Below, in pieces: positions 22,351-35,827 of a stretch of DNA of 64,000 nucleotides (its first letter is position 1; the number at the start of each line of letters is the position of its first letter). The position numbers and the translations under genes were made by a program. The stretch covers positions 17,597,181 through 17,661,180 of the forward strand of contig NC_031965.2 of the NCBI RefSeq assembly GCF_001858045.2. The letters run 5' to 3'. The stretch is from Oreochromis niloticus (lineage: Eukaryota > Chordata > Actinopteri > Cichliformes > Cichlidae). The notes beneath the pieces were generated by a model. The model did no database searches. It was given only the letters and a program-made list of their open reading frames with translations, and was not told the origin of the DNA.

Positions 22351-24588
22351 TTAAAGCTGTTTAAGTCGACAAGTGACTGAAAGATGTTAATGCTGTTAAA
22401 GAGTCACGATGTTGTTAATCATTGATTAAATTAATGTTTAAAATAATAGCGCAATAATTGTTAAGTAACTACTGTAACAATGAAAGCTTATGCCATTTTA
22501 ATCGAACGAATTTGAGAAAAAACCCAACCTGGGGAAGTCATTTCTGGTGAAGTCATGGGCATTTTCAAGCTTTTTCTTTGTACCGGTTTCTGTGGAGCCA
22601 TTTCAAATAGATATATCTAGAGAACTCCTTGAGTAATTTTAAATATTCGGTTAAATATCCGCTACTGTGACGGGATTTCAAATCTGTAGCAATGGTCAAT
22701 ATAAAACACCGAGGCCTTGAAATTGGGAACACTGATTTCCACATATGAGGTGTACTCTGTACCATGAAACTATTCAAGTCATAATTTCTTGAAGATCAAA
22801 TTAAAATCAGTTTTTTATGCTAATATGTCATTATTGTTGATGAATTTTCAAACATAGTTTTACAAAAAAATAGAAAAAAAATATTTTTATTTTAAATTCC
22901 AGTTGTAGTTGTTATTTACTTGCATTCCTGAAAAGAAAAGAAATAGTTTTAGTGTGTGAATGTTCCATAATTTCTCATGAATTAGGTTTCGTATTACCTG
23001 ATAAATAATAAGATATTTTTCGTCATGTTTTCTTGTTTTTATGACATTTTGTGTGATTCATTTTTTAAGCATTCTCTTTTAAAGATGTAAATATTTTGCA
23101 AGTTATTGTGAAATTCCAAAAATATAAAATCACCTAAAAAAAATCTAGAAAGGCTTTTGTCTTGTAGTAACATATCTAAAACTTGTGGTGGTCTTCTGCC
23201 CCCCTTCCCATAAATAATTTTTCAAAAGATTCATATGTTTAGTTTAATATTAGTTTAATTCATATGTTCAGGCAGCATTCATGATCCCAGAGTGTATATT
23301 GTTGTAGTTTAAAGTATTTGGTCAGCTGACATGGAATGACCCATAAAACATTAACTATATAGAGTACAAAGGTTAGTGTTCATTGTGTGTTTGTCTCAGA
23401 CTGCTGTGTGAATGAGATGGGTCCTTTATGAGTTATATTCTTTGCATTGCCACCACCCTCTCTTGGACGTTGTAGTCCTTGCTGTTACTGCTTGACCATG
23501 TGGTGAAGCAACCTGTCAGAAAGCTCTGAGTGGTGTCCCAGTACAAGTCCCTGAGGATTAAAGGCCTCAGGACAAAAGTCATTCAGAGCTATTTAATAAG
23601 AGTGGTTTTGTTACTAGCCTCAGGTATTTGAAATTGTCCAGCGTCTGCGGTTTCACATCATGTTTTTCAGTACTCGTTTTGAAATAATAAATTCAAAAAT
23701 TTATCTCACAAAATGGGTCAAAACTTCTCAGTTAAAGCATTTTTTATTTATTCACAACATTTTACACGTCAAACCAACACCATTTGTCACTGTCTGATAG
23801 TGTCTGAGGCTGATGTCACTGTCACAGTTCTTGCACGCTACAATATTAAATAGCATTGTCTATGCTTAGATACTAAGGTTGCGGACACACTATCTAACAC
23901 AGCGTGCTTGTTTACTGTAAATACCAGGCTGATAAGAAATCTCAGTGCAGCCAGTGTAAAAATGCCACGTTAAAATGTCAGCCAACACAGTGAAAAAAGC
24001 CCCGTTTCTCTGACAACAACCGATCCAACTGCCTAATTAATGATCTGAAGAAAATGTCGATGTCTCACTAAAAATTTCATTATCATCATTCACGGGTTCA
24101 ACTTCTTATACGTTGGTGACAGATGTGCTAAAGTCCTGTGTGTTTTTTGAGTGATGCCACATGGTCTCACTCCCTTTCTTCCTCTACCCCAGATGTGTTC
24201 TGCTACCAAACTTTGGCACCGAGTGAAACGGTGCTCAGTAGTACTGATGTAATTCAGCCAGTGCCTCTCGGTATCTCTGAGTGATTCCTGTAATTATTTT
24301 GGAAATAATATATGAAAAATTCAAACACTGGTGGAACCAGATCATCTTCTTTGTTGCTTAATTTAACAGTTATTTATTTTATCAAGCTGACAACATCAGT
24401 ACGCTTGTTTTGTATTCGTAACCATCAACCAGCAGATCTACAAAAACCCAAAACTAGTCGTTAATCAGGTGGTTAATTGTCACAGAAAGAATCCCTGGTG
24501 ATCAAAGTTAATCATACAGATTTGGCTTTATGACTTTGTGTGTTGCTTCATCAAACTAAGCGCAAATGTTTTTCACTTCAACCCACAG
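22351..24588. other. Probable 5' UTR intron of acsf3; nothing else recognised
   Basis: AT-rich sequence with no coding frame. It ends in a plausible acceptor (ttttcacttcaacccacag, to 24588). Confidence 0.35.
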
Positions 24589-24675
24589 ATATTCATATGA
24601 GCAGATGTAAGATACTGATGATGGAGCCGTAATGAGCTTCTAACTGTGGAGAGTATAAACAACTAAAAGTCAAAC
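24589..24675 (+). promoter_or_regulatory. acsf3: acsf3 5' UTR segment with upstream ORFs
   Basis: If the acceptor at 24588 is used, the leader contains short upstream ORFs: 24597-24632 (11 codons plus stop), a minimal ATG-TAA at 24605-24610, and 24632-24643, whose ATG overlaps the previous stop. An in-frame TAA at 24664-24666 precedes the main ATG, so the coding region cannot extend upstream in this exon. The main ATG has A at -3. Confidence 0.45.
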
Positions 24676-25395
24676 ATGCTGCCAGGATGTATAACCGCTG
24701 CTTGCCACTATTTAAAGTGGACTTTGCCTCACTGGAAACCTGCCTTTTCCTTAACTTATTGTCCATTAGAGCCAGGGCAATGGATTTTAAGACAGACAGG
24801 TCTGAGAAGGGCTCATAGCTGGACTACAGCACCTTCATCAAGGCTAAACCAGAAGCCGGTCTTTGCCAGAGCTCCAGTGTATGGAGAAAAGCTTGGAATC
24901 ATAGACAGCAGTGGTAACCACAGCTACAAGCAGCTGTACTGCCGCAGTTTAGGTCTTGCAAATAGAATCGGTACAGCTCTGAGCTCAGACTTTGGAGGTC
25001 TGGAAGGAAAACGCGTCTCCTTCCTGTGTGCTAATGACGCCTCCTATACAGTAGCACAGTGGGCCACTTGGATGAGTGGTGGGACGGCGGTGCCACTCTA
25101 CCGAAAACACCCATCGGCAGAACTGGAGTACATCATTTCTGATTCCCAGACTTCGCTGCTGCTGGCAGCGGACCCCTACACTGAAACCCTCGAGCCTCTG
25201 GCACAGAAGCTCGGGCTGCCGTGCCTGAAGCTGCCCCCTACTTCTGACCTGGATGCTTTATGTGAGGAAGGCGCACAAGAGAAAGAGACAGCCATCACTG
25301 ACTGGGCTGATCGACCAGCTATGATCATCTACACCAGTGGAACAACAGGGCGACCCAAAGGGGTTCTGCATACACACAGCAGCGTCCAAGCTATG
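24676..25395 (+). CDS. acsf3: acsf3 coding exon 1 (residues 1-240)
   Basis: Starts with MLPGCITAACHYLKW, a probable mitochondrial targeting sequence, and carries the N-terminal AMP-binding subdomain, including the ATP P-loop YTSGTTGRPKG (25330-25362). It ends in phase 0 at Met 240 with donor atg|gtaaat. The in-frame TAA three codons upstream fixes this ATG as the first possible start in the exon. Confidence 0.95.
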
Positions 25396-28300
25396 GTAAA
25401 TTATGTCTAATAATTACACTGGAGCCAAAGTAGAGTAAAGCTATTAGATATTTTTTTTATCATAGGGTAATGGGTCCTGGGTCTCTTAAATTAGACCTTT
25501 TAACGGTGCATTCATGGTTTGCTGCAAGCTATGTTAATGTACAACTAAAAACAACTTATTTATTAAATGTTTAGATGGTTTTATTTGTGTTCTTCTAATG
25601 TATAAGTCCTTAATAACAGTATTTAATACAAAATAAGTCCTATCTTCTTGTAAGATTTCATAATTGTTGCTTGGAAAGATTACTCTTTTTAGGAGTGACG
25701 GTTTTTGCTGGATTTCTGTGTACATTTTTTTTCTTTAGTGAAGTCAGTTTTATTTATACAACTGAAAATTTGTCATTTTAAACAAAGAAAGGGTTAATTA
25801 AGCTTCATTTAGTGGGAAAAAAATACATTTGACGGAAGACCTGACGAATAATTTTGTTTGGCATTAAGCTGCAGAAGTGCATCTGTTTAAATCATTTGAT
25901 GTTTTGGCCATGAATGTGACTTCATAGAAAAGAAAAGTTCCTTTGCAGGTGGGCAGACGTGAAGGTAAAGTTCTGTTTGCGTTATTTTGTACAGGCAATC
26001 AGATTCAGTGTTCTACATGCATGTTGGTGATGCTCATGTACACGAATGTCAGAATTAATTTAATGAATCAAAGAGTCATAACACAAGCCAGCAGCCATGT
26101 ACGACCAGGAGACATCTTTTGTTTTTTGCCCTGATGGCATTTAGTACTCTGACACTGTTCATGATGCTCATCTCTTTAAATACCATTATGCACAATATTG
26201 TGGACACAGCGCACCTTAATAATCACATTCACTGCAGGCATTTTTTTTTAAAAACTGACGTTACCCCTCAAAAAAAAAAAAAAAAAAAACCAGACAGACT
26301 CACTTAATCATTCACTCACTCAGTTTTCCAGACCGACCAGATTCAAGCGAAGTTCTGCCTCCTTTTAGAGTGATTTAATTTTCCACACTGCCAGGCATGT
26401 AGGTCAGTTTCACTTAAAATTGCACAGAAAAACTTCAGGAGATCTTTAATGGCATAAATTAGTGATTATTCAGGAAGCACAATGGGGAAAAAACGAGGAT
26501 GATGCTAATCAGGGAATATGTCTCCTGGGGGTGTCTAAACAGTTCTTTAATTTAAGAAAAAAAATCAGATACAGTTTATAGAGCTGCATGTGTTAGTTTT
26601 GTGATGTTCTCACTGAGATTTGTGTCAATATAACCAATAATAGATAAGCTGAATAAGAAGTTAGATGTTTTTTAACATCAAACGATATTTAAGTCTTGGT
26701 GGTGGTTTCACAACGTTTAGACCTTGAAATATTTTAACAAAATTAATAAGTAATAATACTTTTAGCTGTGGTATAGTTTAAAAATTACTTGTGTGTATTG
26801 TTTACATGACTGTGGCCATTTCTATCTAATGCTAAGCAGGTCCTTAGTCTGATTGTTTCATTACTAGAGTGATTGCAGGAAATGTTTTTGCCTTTCAGTG
26901 TTGAAGCATCATATAAGAAAAAGATTCGTTCAAAGGAAATGTTTTGAGCAAATCAAACTAAAAAGAGAATTATGGTAAGTGTAAAGTAGTAATCATTTTT
27001 ATAGTTAGCTAAAGTTAATAGACTAAAAAACTAGATGCTTTTCCTTTTTTCAGAATTCAATAATAATAAAGTTCAACACCCGTGTTATGTCTGTTTGTCC
27101 ACTTACATTTGAGTCACTGAAAATGGGGGACTGCGTTACATTTAAAGATGAAAATCTGCACTTCAGTCTCATTTGTGGTCATCTGTGGTGATGTGCATAG
27201 ACAACAATTATAAAATTGTGTCAGTATCAAAGAACTTATGGACCTAACTGTAAATGTTGGACTTGCACTGATGTTTAAGCTACCCTTAATTAAGAGCAGC
27301 AGAGCATCGATGATAAACTTTAGAATTTGTTGTTCTTTTTTGTGTTTTGTTTGCCCAGCACAGAGAGAGAGATTACTGTTGATCAGGTGTATACAGATTT
27401 CTACACCAGCAGGCACTTAGAGTGGAGTGGGGTTAGGTTATAATGATTTTTAGTATTATTGTGCTTTTTGGCTGTAACCAGGCTCACAGGGATCTCTTGA
27501 CTTTGTCAGACCTCATACGTGCACAAGTGGAAATTAGCTGGGTGCCAAAAGTTCAGCAGGTAAACAACATCACATTAGCAAAAAATACAGTAAATCAGAC
27601 GTGTAATTTTATGTTATTTTTAATAAAATGCCTTTTTAAAAGTTATTTTTCCCAATTTTAATGCAGTAAACAAAACAAATACAATAAAAGGGATCAAGAT
27701 CAAGGTTGTTAAAACACAGGGATCCTGATACTCCTGTTACTAACAGCAATGTGTATGCTGAGGATAAAACCTTTAATTTGAACCTCGCTGTTGTTGGTCT
27801 CCTCTCGTATAGCGTACTGTGACAATGGTGAAGAATTCAAATAAGTTACAAAAATCAATTTTGTCATGTGGAAGTGCACCAGACGACAGCTTAGGGGAGA
27901 TCATTGTAACAAATGTCTGTAACGGTGAAATCTGACCGAGGTAATTTATTGTAAAGACAATATGACATCCTAACAACCCACTCCCGCCCACCCCTCAGGT
28001 CCAGTGTCTGGTTTCAGAATGGGTGTGGTCCAGAGATGATGTCATCCTGCACACCTTGCCTCTCCACCACATTCATGGCGTCGTTAACAAGCTGCTGTGC
28101 CCACTCTGGGTGGGCGCCACCTGCGTCATGCTTCCCGAATTCCATCCTCAGAAGGTCAGAGATGCACTCTTCTTCTTCTTCTGTCTCTCGGCACAGTATA
28201 CAGTATCTTTTATTATCCCCCGTGAACAAAAGTGGCTTTTTTTAGGGTTCCATCTAACTTAATCATAAGGCAAAGACAGTTTTCAGATTGAGAGGTCTTC

Positions 28301-31300
28301 TGTAGACAACCCTGATGGATTAAAAAAGACCATTACCTCTTTCCACATCAATCCCTCTTTCTCAGTTGGTGCTTCCCTCTCCCTTTGCTCTTTTGTTCTT
28401 GCTCCTCTCTTCTCGCTTCATCTCCTCTCCGTCTGCATCTCCCTCTCTTTCTCCCTCTCACACTGTCAAAACTAAGTGTTTGGGGCTCAGTGATGAATTG
28501 CCCTGTGTGGCTTTGTATCTGACCAATGCCGACACACGGCAGGGGCTTAAGCAGCAGATCAATCGATGAGCTGACATTGAAGGATGATAGTGCTTGTTTG
28601 GCCCTGAGAAGGGAGGGGAAGATGGGGTGCTAAGTGTGTGTATATAGGTGTAGCTGTATTGAAGTGTAAATGCACAATTTTTAATGTATGTGTGTGCCTT
28701 TCTGTTTTTTGCTCTTTTTTTCTGTATGTCAGGAAGTCTACCACTTCATGACACTTAAGGTGAATGAAAAAGAAACGACCTTATAGAAAATGTGTATCTG
28801 TCAACATGGGTATTGCTAGACTAATATAGCTATCAGTATTCAACTGTTATCCCTGACCTTGTGTGCCAAACCACAAAACCCCTTCTCTCATCTTCAGAGA
28901 AGAAAAAGAGCCTTTATTCTCCTCCTCCTGAAGTTACAGTACATTGATGAAGTGATCGATCGTCTTCTATCCCCTAAGATCTCTGAAGGGTACCCTAGGC
29001 AGCAGAGGCCAGCATTGATTTTTTTTCTTCTGATTTCGCCTGGAGATAGTGACGGGAATTTTCAGTGCAGCAATTGTGATCAAGTAAATCACAGATAAGT
29101 CTTTTTCGAGTGTACTGTATTAGACTGACGGGAGCAGATAGCGTTCCTGGGTTTCAAACAGCATTGCTCGGATTTTTTTTTTCTTTTTTTAATTTATTTG
29201 ATTTCTTATTGACTGCTTCGTCACAGCAACTACTCAAACGTAATATCGCTGTCATTGTTTTTCCTCAAGAGGGATGGCTAAGGCATCAATTTTTAAATTC
29301 TAACAGGCAAGGGCATTTTTTTAAGTAGCCTGATTGATGGGAATGCTGCTTGGAAATACTCACAACTGCCTCTTCTGTAATTCAAAGTGAAATTGACATT
29401 TTTAAAATAATGTTTCATACACCAGACAGATAAAGTATTCTGAATGGCTGTAAGAATCCGTATGCCACTCTGTATAGCAGGTTGCTCTCTGTTACAGTCA
29501 GCCTTCTCTAGGAAGGGTCTACTATTAGGATATGTTCGTCTTATATGAGAACTGATACAACTTATCAATGTCAATGTCAGGAACTCTTATTGATTGTGCT
29601 CTTTATAGCAAAACTGCTAATTCAGACACACTGGCAACCTGAACACTGATGTTTTTCACCTCTGCTTCACACGAAGCATTTGCGACTGTGGTAATGTGAC
29701 ACTGCTGTCAAGGACTGTGGTAATCTGCCTACAGCTGAAGCTATTATCCACGAGGAATATAAAAAAGCTGTTTTTAGGAAACAGCAAACACTAAGTACAA
29801 ACTTAGCTAACTACATAGCTGATACTACTATGTTAATGACTTGGCTATTAAAACAAGGTCTACTCCACTGTAAGGTCAGGGAAACACTCGAACATTAAAA
29901 CTGGTGCACTGCCACCACATTTACACACTACCTCTTTACAGGTAGTTTAAAATACCTTTTTACACTGAATTTTTAAAGAATTAAGCAAGTTTTTTTTAAA
30001 CCCTTCCAAACAGGTCATACAGCACAGTACATACACTGTACTCTCATAAACTTTAATATTTAACATGCTAACTGATGCCTGTAGAGCCTGAGATGTAGCT
30101 CTTGGGTTATTTGAAGTTTCTGTGAGCACTGGGGTGAATTTGCTAGGACATCCACTCCTTTTTTCTGCAGGTTGTTTAGAAATGTCTTTAAAACTCTTCC
30201 CAGTTTGATGGGCAGCAACAGTTGCTTCTCTAAGATCACTGCTGATGTCTTCCCACCTTGGCATTGTGTTAACACACACCTGAATGCTCCAGACCAGCAA
30301 GCTGCCAAAATTTCTGCTTAATCAAGTGCATTTGATTAGCAGCATCTGGCTGCTACTTACGCTCTTAATTCCTGTGGTTTTGTAAGGCTGTGCTTAGTTT
30401 TTCGCACACTGATTCTGCTGTTTGGTTTAGTTGAAAAAAAAAAAAAAAATGAAACCATGTAATTTTTTCCCAGTACGTAAAACTTTAAAACTGAAAGACA
30501 TGTTTTTTACTGAGACTAACGAGCTGAGTGAACTTACCTGACAGTTTTTAGGAATCAGCACTGCTGGCACATTGACATTCAACAATCGGGCCTTCTTGGG
30601 AAGAACTGTATTCGGGTCTTACGTTGAGTGCAGGGCACATGAAGTTGTTTAGGATGCAGGCCATAGCTCTGGGTTCTCACCGCATCCTGTCCCCTAGGTG
30701 GAGGCCAGCTCTTTGACGGACATAAATTGCCTTCCTCTCCCACCTAGAGTGGGCTTGGTGGGAGCGCTTCACTGCACTTGATAGACACCACCCAGTATGG
30801 TCAGGGCACGCTCAGCTAATCATCCTTTTCTCTCTTCAAACTTTTATTCTGTATCTCTTCACGTGAACCGCAGGTTGCTTGCAATTTTCAGATGGGCCTG
30901 TAACGCTATTCTGGGAAACTGGATTGGGATTTGATTAAATTGTACTGTTGGCATATCTTAATCATCTGAGCTGTATTTGTCTGTGTGTTTGACTTATGTT
31001 TTTATTAGAGGCAGAGGAAGTGATAGGAAGATAATTTAGTGGATAATAGATTGGGTGAGTCTGTGATGTGAGGGTCACACAAAAGAGAAGTGGAAGGAAG
31101 AGTTTAGAAATTGCTGGCACATTAAGGAGGATGTGGTGTTACTTCAGGTGAGCGCAATGATGGGAGAGAGTGCATTTTTCTGTGTGTGAGTATGTGTCTA
31201 GGTGTGTGTGTGTGTCTGACAGAGAGAGAGAGAGAGACTGCAGAGGCAGTGAAGCAGGAAATTACGAAATGGAGAGAGAAGGTAAGTGAATGTGAGATAG

Positions 31301-34300
31301 GGGGGTGAGAGACGAGGAGGGGGGGAGAGAGATGAAGGGAGGATGTGGGGTCAGAGATGAAAGTAGAGAGTGAAAACGGAGCACTTGGAAAATAGAGGCA
31401 GAATGAATGAAGAAGAAGTGAGATCGAGTAGACTGAGAGGAGAGACAGCTTGGAGGGGGGCACTGGTGGTGGGTGGGGAGCGGGGGTGGGGGGAGTGACT
31501 TAGAGAAGCCGTCGTTCACCTTCATTTAATTCATGCTGTCGTGCCATCCTTCTGCCGTCTACTGCAATGTACCCAGACTCTATGTGTGAGCGTGTGTGAG
31601 GAATGAGGTTGAGTGGGCGGGGCCGGGTGTGTAAAATGACTTTGTCCTTGAACAAGTGAGTTTATGTGATTTTCATACAGTATGTTTAGATGTGCATGTA
31701 GTTGGCGACACATGTTTACGTCCATTAGCGCCCGCCTGTGTTGAAGGCGGCACGTCTGACGCAGCTGAGGATGAGAGCGGCTCCTTTTGTGGCAGTCGAA
31801 AAGCACATTTGTCAAAAGTAGCTGCACACAAGGTCTTTTAACTGGCCGGCAATACCGCTCTAGTCCGGGGCAGCCGGCTATTTTCTTCCTTCTGACCTTT
31901 ACAAATCTGGGCATTTTTTGCTTGTCTTTTTTTCTGCGTTATGTTGACAGGTTTAATATGAGGCTGCTGTCTGGACTTTACTCTGCCATTTACATCAAAT
32001 AAATGAAAAAAATGTCACTTTTTTCCCTCTAAAACTAATGGAATGAATCTGGATTTAATAATTTAGTCTGCAATGCCCCACCGTTAGATATACTGCTTTT
32101 ATTTTCCTTATCTCTCCTCCTCCCTTCTTCAGTTATGTGTTGTGCTTATCTCTCTCTCTCTCTCTCTCTCTCACTCCCCCCACAGGTGTGGGAGATGCTG
32201 TTGAGCTCCAAGGCTCCCATGGTTAATGTGTTCATGGCCGTGCCAACTATTTACTCTAAGCTGATCCAGTACTATGATCAGCACTTCACACAGCCTCATG
32301 TGAAGGACTTTGTCAAAGCAGTCTGCAAAGAGAGAATAAGGTACTGCTTGTGGAATCTGTGCCACAAGATTTTACTCACAAGCAGCTGTATTTGTGAATA
32401 CTTCCATGTACGTATGAGTACATATTGATTGGTGGCAAAATGGTTAAGAACAGAGCAAATATAATGTAGCACTGAATGGTTTAATGCAGGGTTGTTATGC
32501 AGTGTTTCCTAAATGTCCTCTTCACAGGGATATATAGAGCTTAATTAAAGTTAATATTAATGCATTTTGGCATCAGTTGGGAGATTATCACCTTTTTTAA
32601 TCACCCAGTAGTTGGATGCTTTAGGCAATTTAAAGAGGAAATTTAATGTTGCTATGGAGTTTGTTCATTTTGGGCTCTTCATCATTCCTGTTAGTATTTA
32701 TGTATGTGCAGACAGCCGTGTCCAGATGACTTTGATGGAGTATTTTTGGTGAAAGCTCCTTCAACTTGAAGCCTTGACTTTACCTGTCAGAGCAGGATAT
32801 GACAGCACAAACGTTTGAGTTTGGCTGTAAGCCAGTCTCTGGGCTCCTGAGTAAAACATCTGTATGTTAGTAGCTCAGCTAACTGACAGATACATTAGTG
32901 ATTAGCTATTGGGCCCGTTGACCATCACCGTATCCTGGCAGTGTTTTCGGTTCACATTCAAAGAAGACAAAAAAGCAAAATTGGAAAATAAAGTTCATTT
33001 GTGAGACAAATTGAAGTTTTACAGGACTTAAAATACCTCAGCAAGTTCTGTGTAACAATGACTGATGCAGCTCCAGCTGTTGACCGCAGAGGTGTCTAAA
33101 CCAAATCTGTGCATCAAACCACAGTTAACAATTTCAGCTGCTTTTGGAGCAACAACATGTACTTGTCCAACTCACCTCTCTTGCCATCTTTGCTCCTTTT
33201 ACGCCACAAAGTTTTGTACCTTTTAACCGAGCTGAAAACCACATGAAGGTGTGGTTGACGTGTCAGACTGCGCACCTCACCAGAAGTGTTGAAGTGTTCA
33301 AACCTAAAGCAAAGTCAGTCCTAAGAAGAATTAAGCTTGTTAAGTATGTTTTGGCCCAAAGTCTGAGACACTTGTAGTTCTTTTCATTTGTATTTCATTT
33401 GTCACCTTTCTGTGCGTATGTACTCATGGCATGCGTTATTATTACACTATTATGTTTTATTGCTACTTGATAATCTTTTGACCTTTGTGGATGGTGTATT
33501 AATGTCATACCACATTTCCAGTACACGTTTTGCTTCTTAATAATTTTCACTGCCACAGTTTTTTTTACAAGTGTGTGCAGCGTCTGTGTTTTTATTTTGC
33601 TTCCTTTGTGCTGCCAATCATCTCTCCCATGCTGCACTCTGTATATTTTTCATAAACAGTCTGCAGTTTATAGAATACTGTAAGGCACAACCCTATGCTT
33701 ACTGACTCTCACAAATCAGGTCCTTGGAGATGTGTAAGAAGATGCACAAAAATTGATGTTTCTAATTAGCAAACAATTAGACATTTACATGTTTCACACA
33801 GGTTTTCCAGGCAAAATATAAACTGCAAATGTGTTTTTTGGCACCTGGAGTGCGTCCCTCATGCCCGTCCCTTTCTCTCCAGGCTGATGGTTTCAGGCTC
33901 GGCTGCTCTCCCGCTTCCCACTCTGCAGCGCTGGGAGGAGATTACCGGGCACACACTCCTCGAACGCTACGGCATGACTGAGATCGGCATGGCGCTGTCC
34001 AACCCTCTCAAGGGCCCACGCGTCCCAGGTTGAACTAAGTGGATGCACTTGTACACTCACACCTTACACACATATGAGTAAAGAAAGAATATTTTTTACA
34101 TGTGTATGTGTGTTACTTATCTTAAAAAGGGAAGTCATGGGGTCATTAGTTAACTTTCCGGCAAAGTATTTCACAAAAGGTCAGCAACTTGCTGCACGTT
34201 GCTTAACTTTGCACCACTATCTTATCTGCCACGTGTCACTGTTGCAGAGTTTTGTAAACAATGGTTGGAGCCACTCAGCTAGATAAACTTGCATTACACC

Positions 34301-35787
34301 ATTTTCAGCTTCATCCAAAAATGTGTGTTCTGAATTATCTTCTAAAAAATTGTCTAGAATGTCAAAGTCCGTACCGGACACATGTATAGTTTGGGCGCCA
34401 GCTGCGTATGTTTGTTTTTTTTCCAAACTGAGTTGTTTTTTCAGACTCCTTTATCCCTTTGCATAATGATAAAGTTGTGAAACCTCAGGTGTCAAAATAC
34501 TAACTTGATAATAAAATGCAGGTCTTGGTGCTCTTCCAAGCAAAATGTGGTCAGGTTGCAAACCAGCTGCTGAAACAATGGCAGGAAATGAAGCCATACA
34601 GATAACCTCTTAAAGATCGGTTTGGCATCTGATTATCAGCATTTGTCTCAGGCTTGAAACCCCTTAATGACAAACCAATGGCAACATTTTCTGCTCTCTT
34701 TTTAAATCAGGCCAAACCTCGATCAGTTTGTCATTTGGTGCATTTATCTTTTGGTGCCAAATACTGAGATACTGTACAGCATAACTAGCCCAAGCATACT
34801 GCCATCAGTGTGTCTGTCAGTCACAGTTTCACTGATGAGGAATGTTTGATTGGTTGGCAGTCAACCCCTCTGATGGCTGAAGGTTGCCTTTGTGACTGTG
34901 GATGTTGTTCTCTTCTAAAATGAATGTCTCAGATTTGTAGGAAAGAGGGTAATTATCTTTTTTCCCTGTGTGTAGTAATTAAGCTCTACATTGAGTTGAC
35001 ATTGCTGTTTATAATTTGGTAACGTATGATTATCAATCAACAAACTTGCAATCACTGATTTCTGCCACTCTATGTTAAAAGTATACACATATATATTAGA
35101 AATCTGTATCCCGGAAACATAGAAAGGCAGTGTGGTTTAACAGAACGACATAAAATAAGAATAATTTAAAAAGCAAACCTTGCTTAATTGAGCCAGTGTT
35201 CCTGGTTCATAGTACACTTTGAAAATGCTCTCAAAAATGTTGTTCTTCTTCACGTATAATCCAAAAACCTCTGATGTTGCTCGACCCTCCCTCATCAGTT
35301 TGAGTGAGTACTTCAACTTCACGTGCTGTGCTTTAATCAAAGGTAGTTGTCTCTGGCGTGATGTCAGGTAAAACCCCATGATCCCAACTACACCTCCCTC
35401 ACACACGCAAAAACAAAAGCAAGGTCTGAAAATGAGGTCAGAGTAGTGGCGGCTGCTATCTTCTCCTGTCATCCCCTCTTCCTCTCTCCCTCTCTCTCTC
35501 TCTCTCTTTCCCTCTCTTTCTCTTCCACCTTCTTCTTCCTTTCCTGTTCCCCAGACAACACTTCCTCTTACAGGTAGAGCTAATTAGCTTGCAAGTGGAT
35601 TTGGTAATCCTCTGCCTGCCTGTTTTGTCAGTGTATTGTTTTGTTTGTTGCTCACTGAATGTTTGGCATGAACCGAGCAGGCTGCGTTCGACTCCTCTCA
35701 GGTGATTATTAAGAATGGCTTCAAGAGGTCTGTGTTTCTATTGATGTTTCCTCTCAGCATTTGTGTAAGTCTATGTGTACGTCTGCC

Positions 35788-35827
<40 letters not shown>

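Larger units (their letters stand above)
28155..32185 (+). other. acsf3: acsf3 intron 2 (4031 bp)
   Basis: Contains a minus-strand Tc1 relic (about 29940-30440), a strongly purine-biased plus strand with a G-rich end (31213-31496), and a (TC)n tract at the acceptor. Confidence 0.85.

Noticed and set aside
2274..24588. Exons of cbfa2t3, the expected upstream neighbour
   Set aside because: No NHR-domain or N-terminal sequence of that family could be read on either strand.
31122..31525. Ser/Leu/Pro-rich minus-strand open frames
   Set aside because: They are the translation of a purine-rich low-complexity strand.
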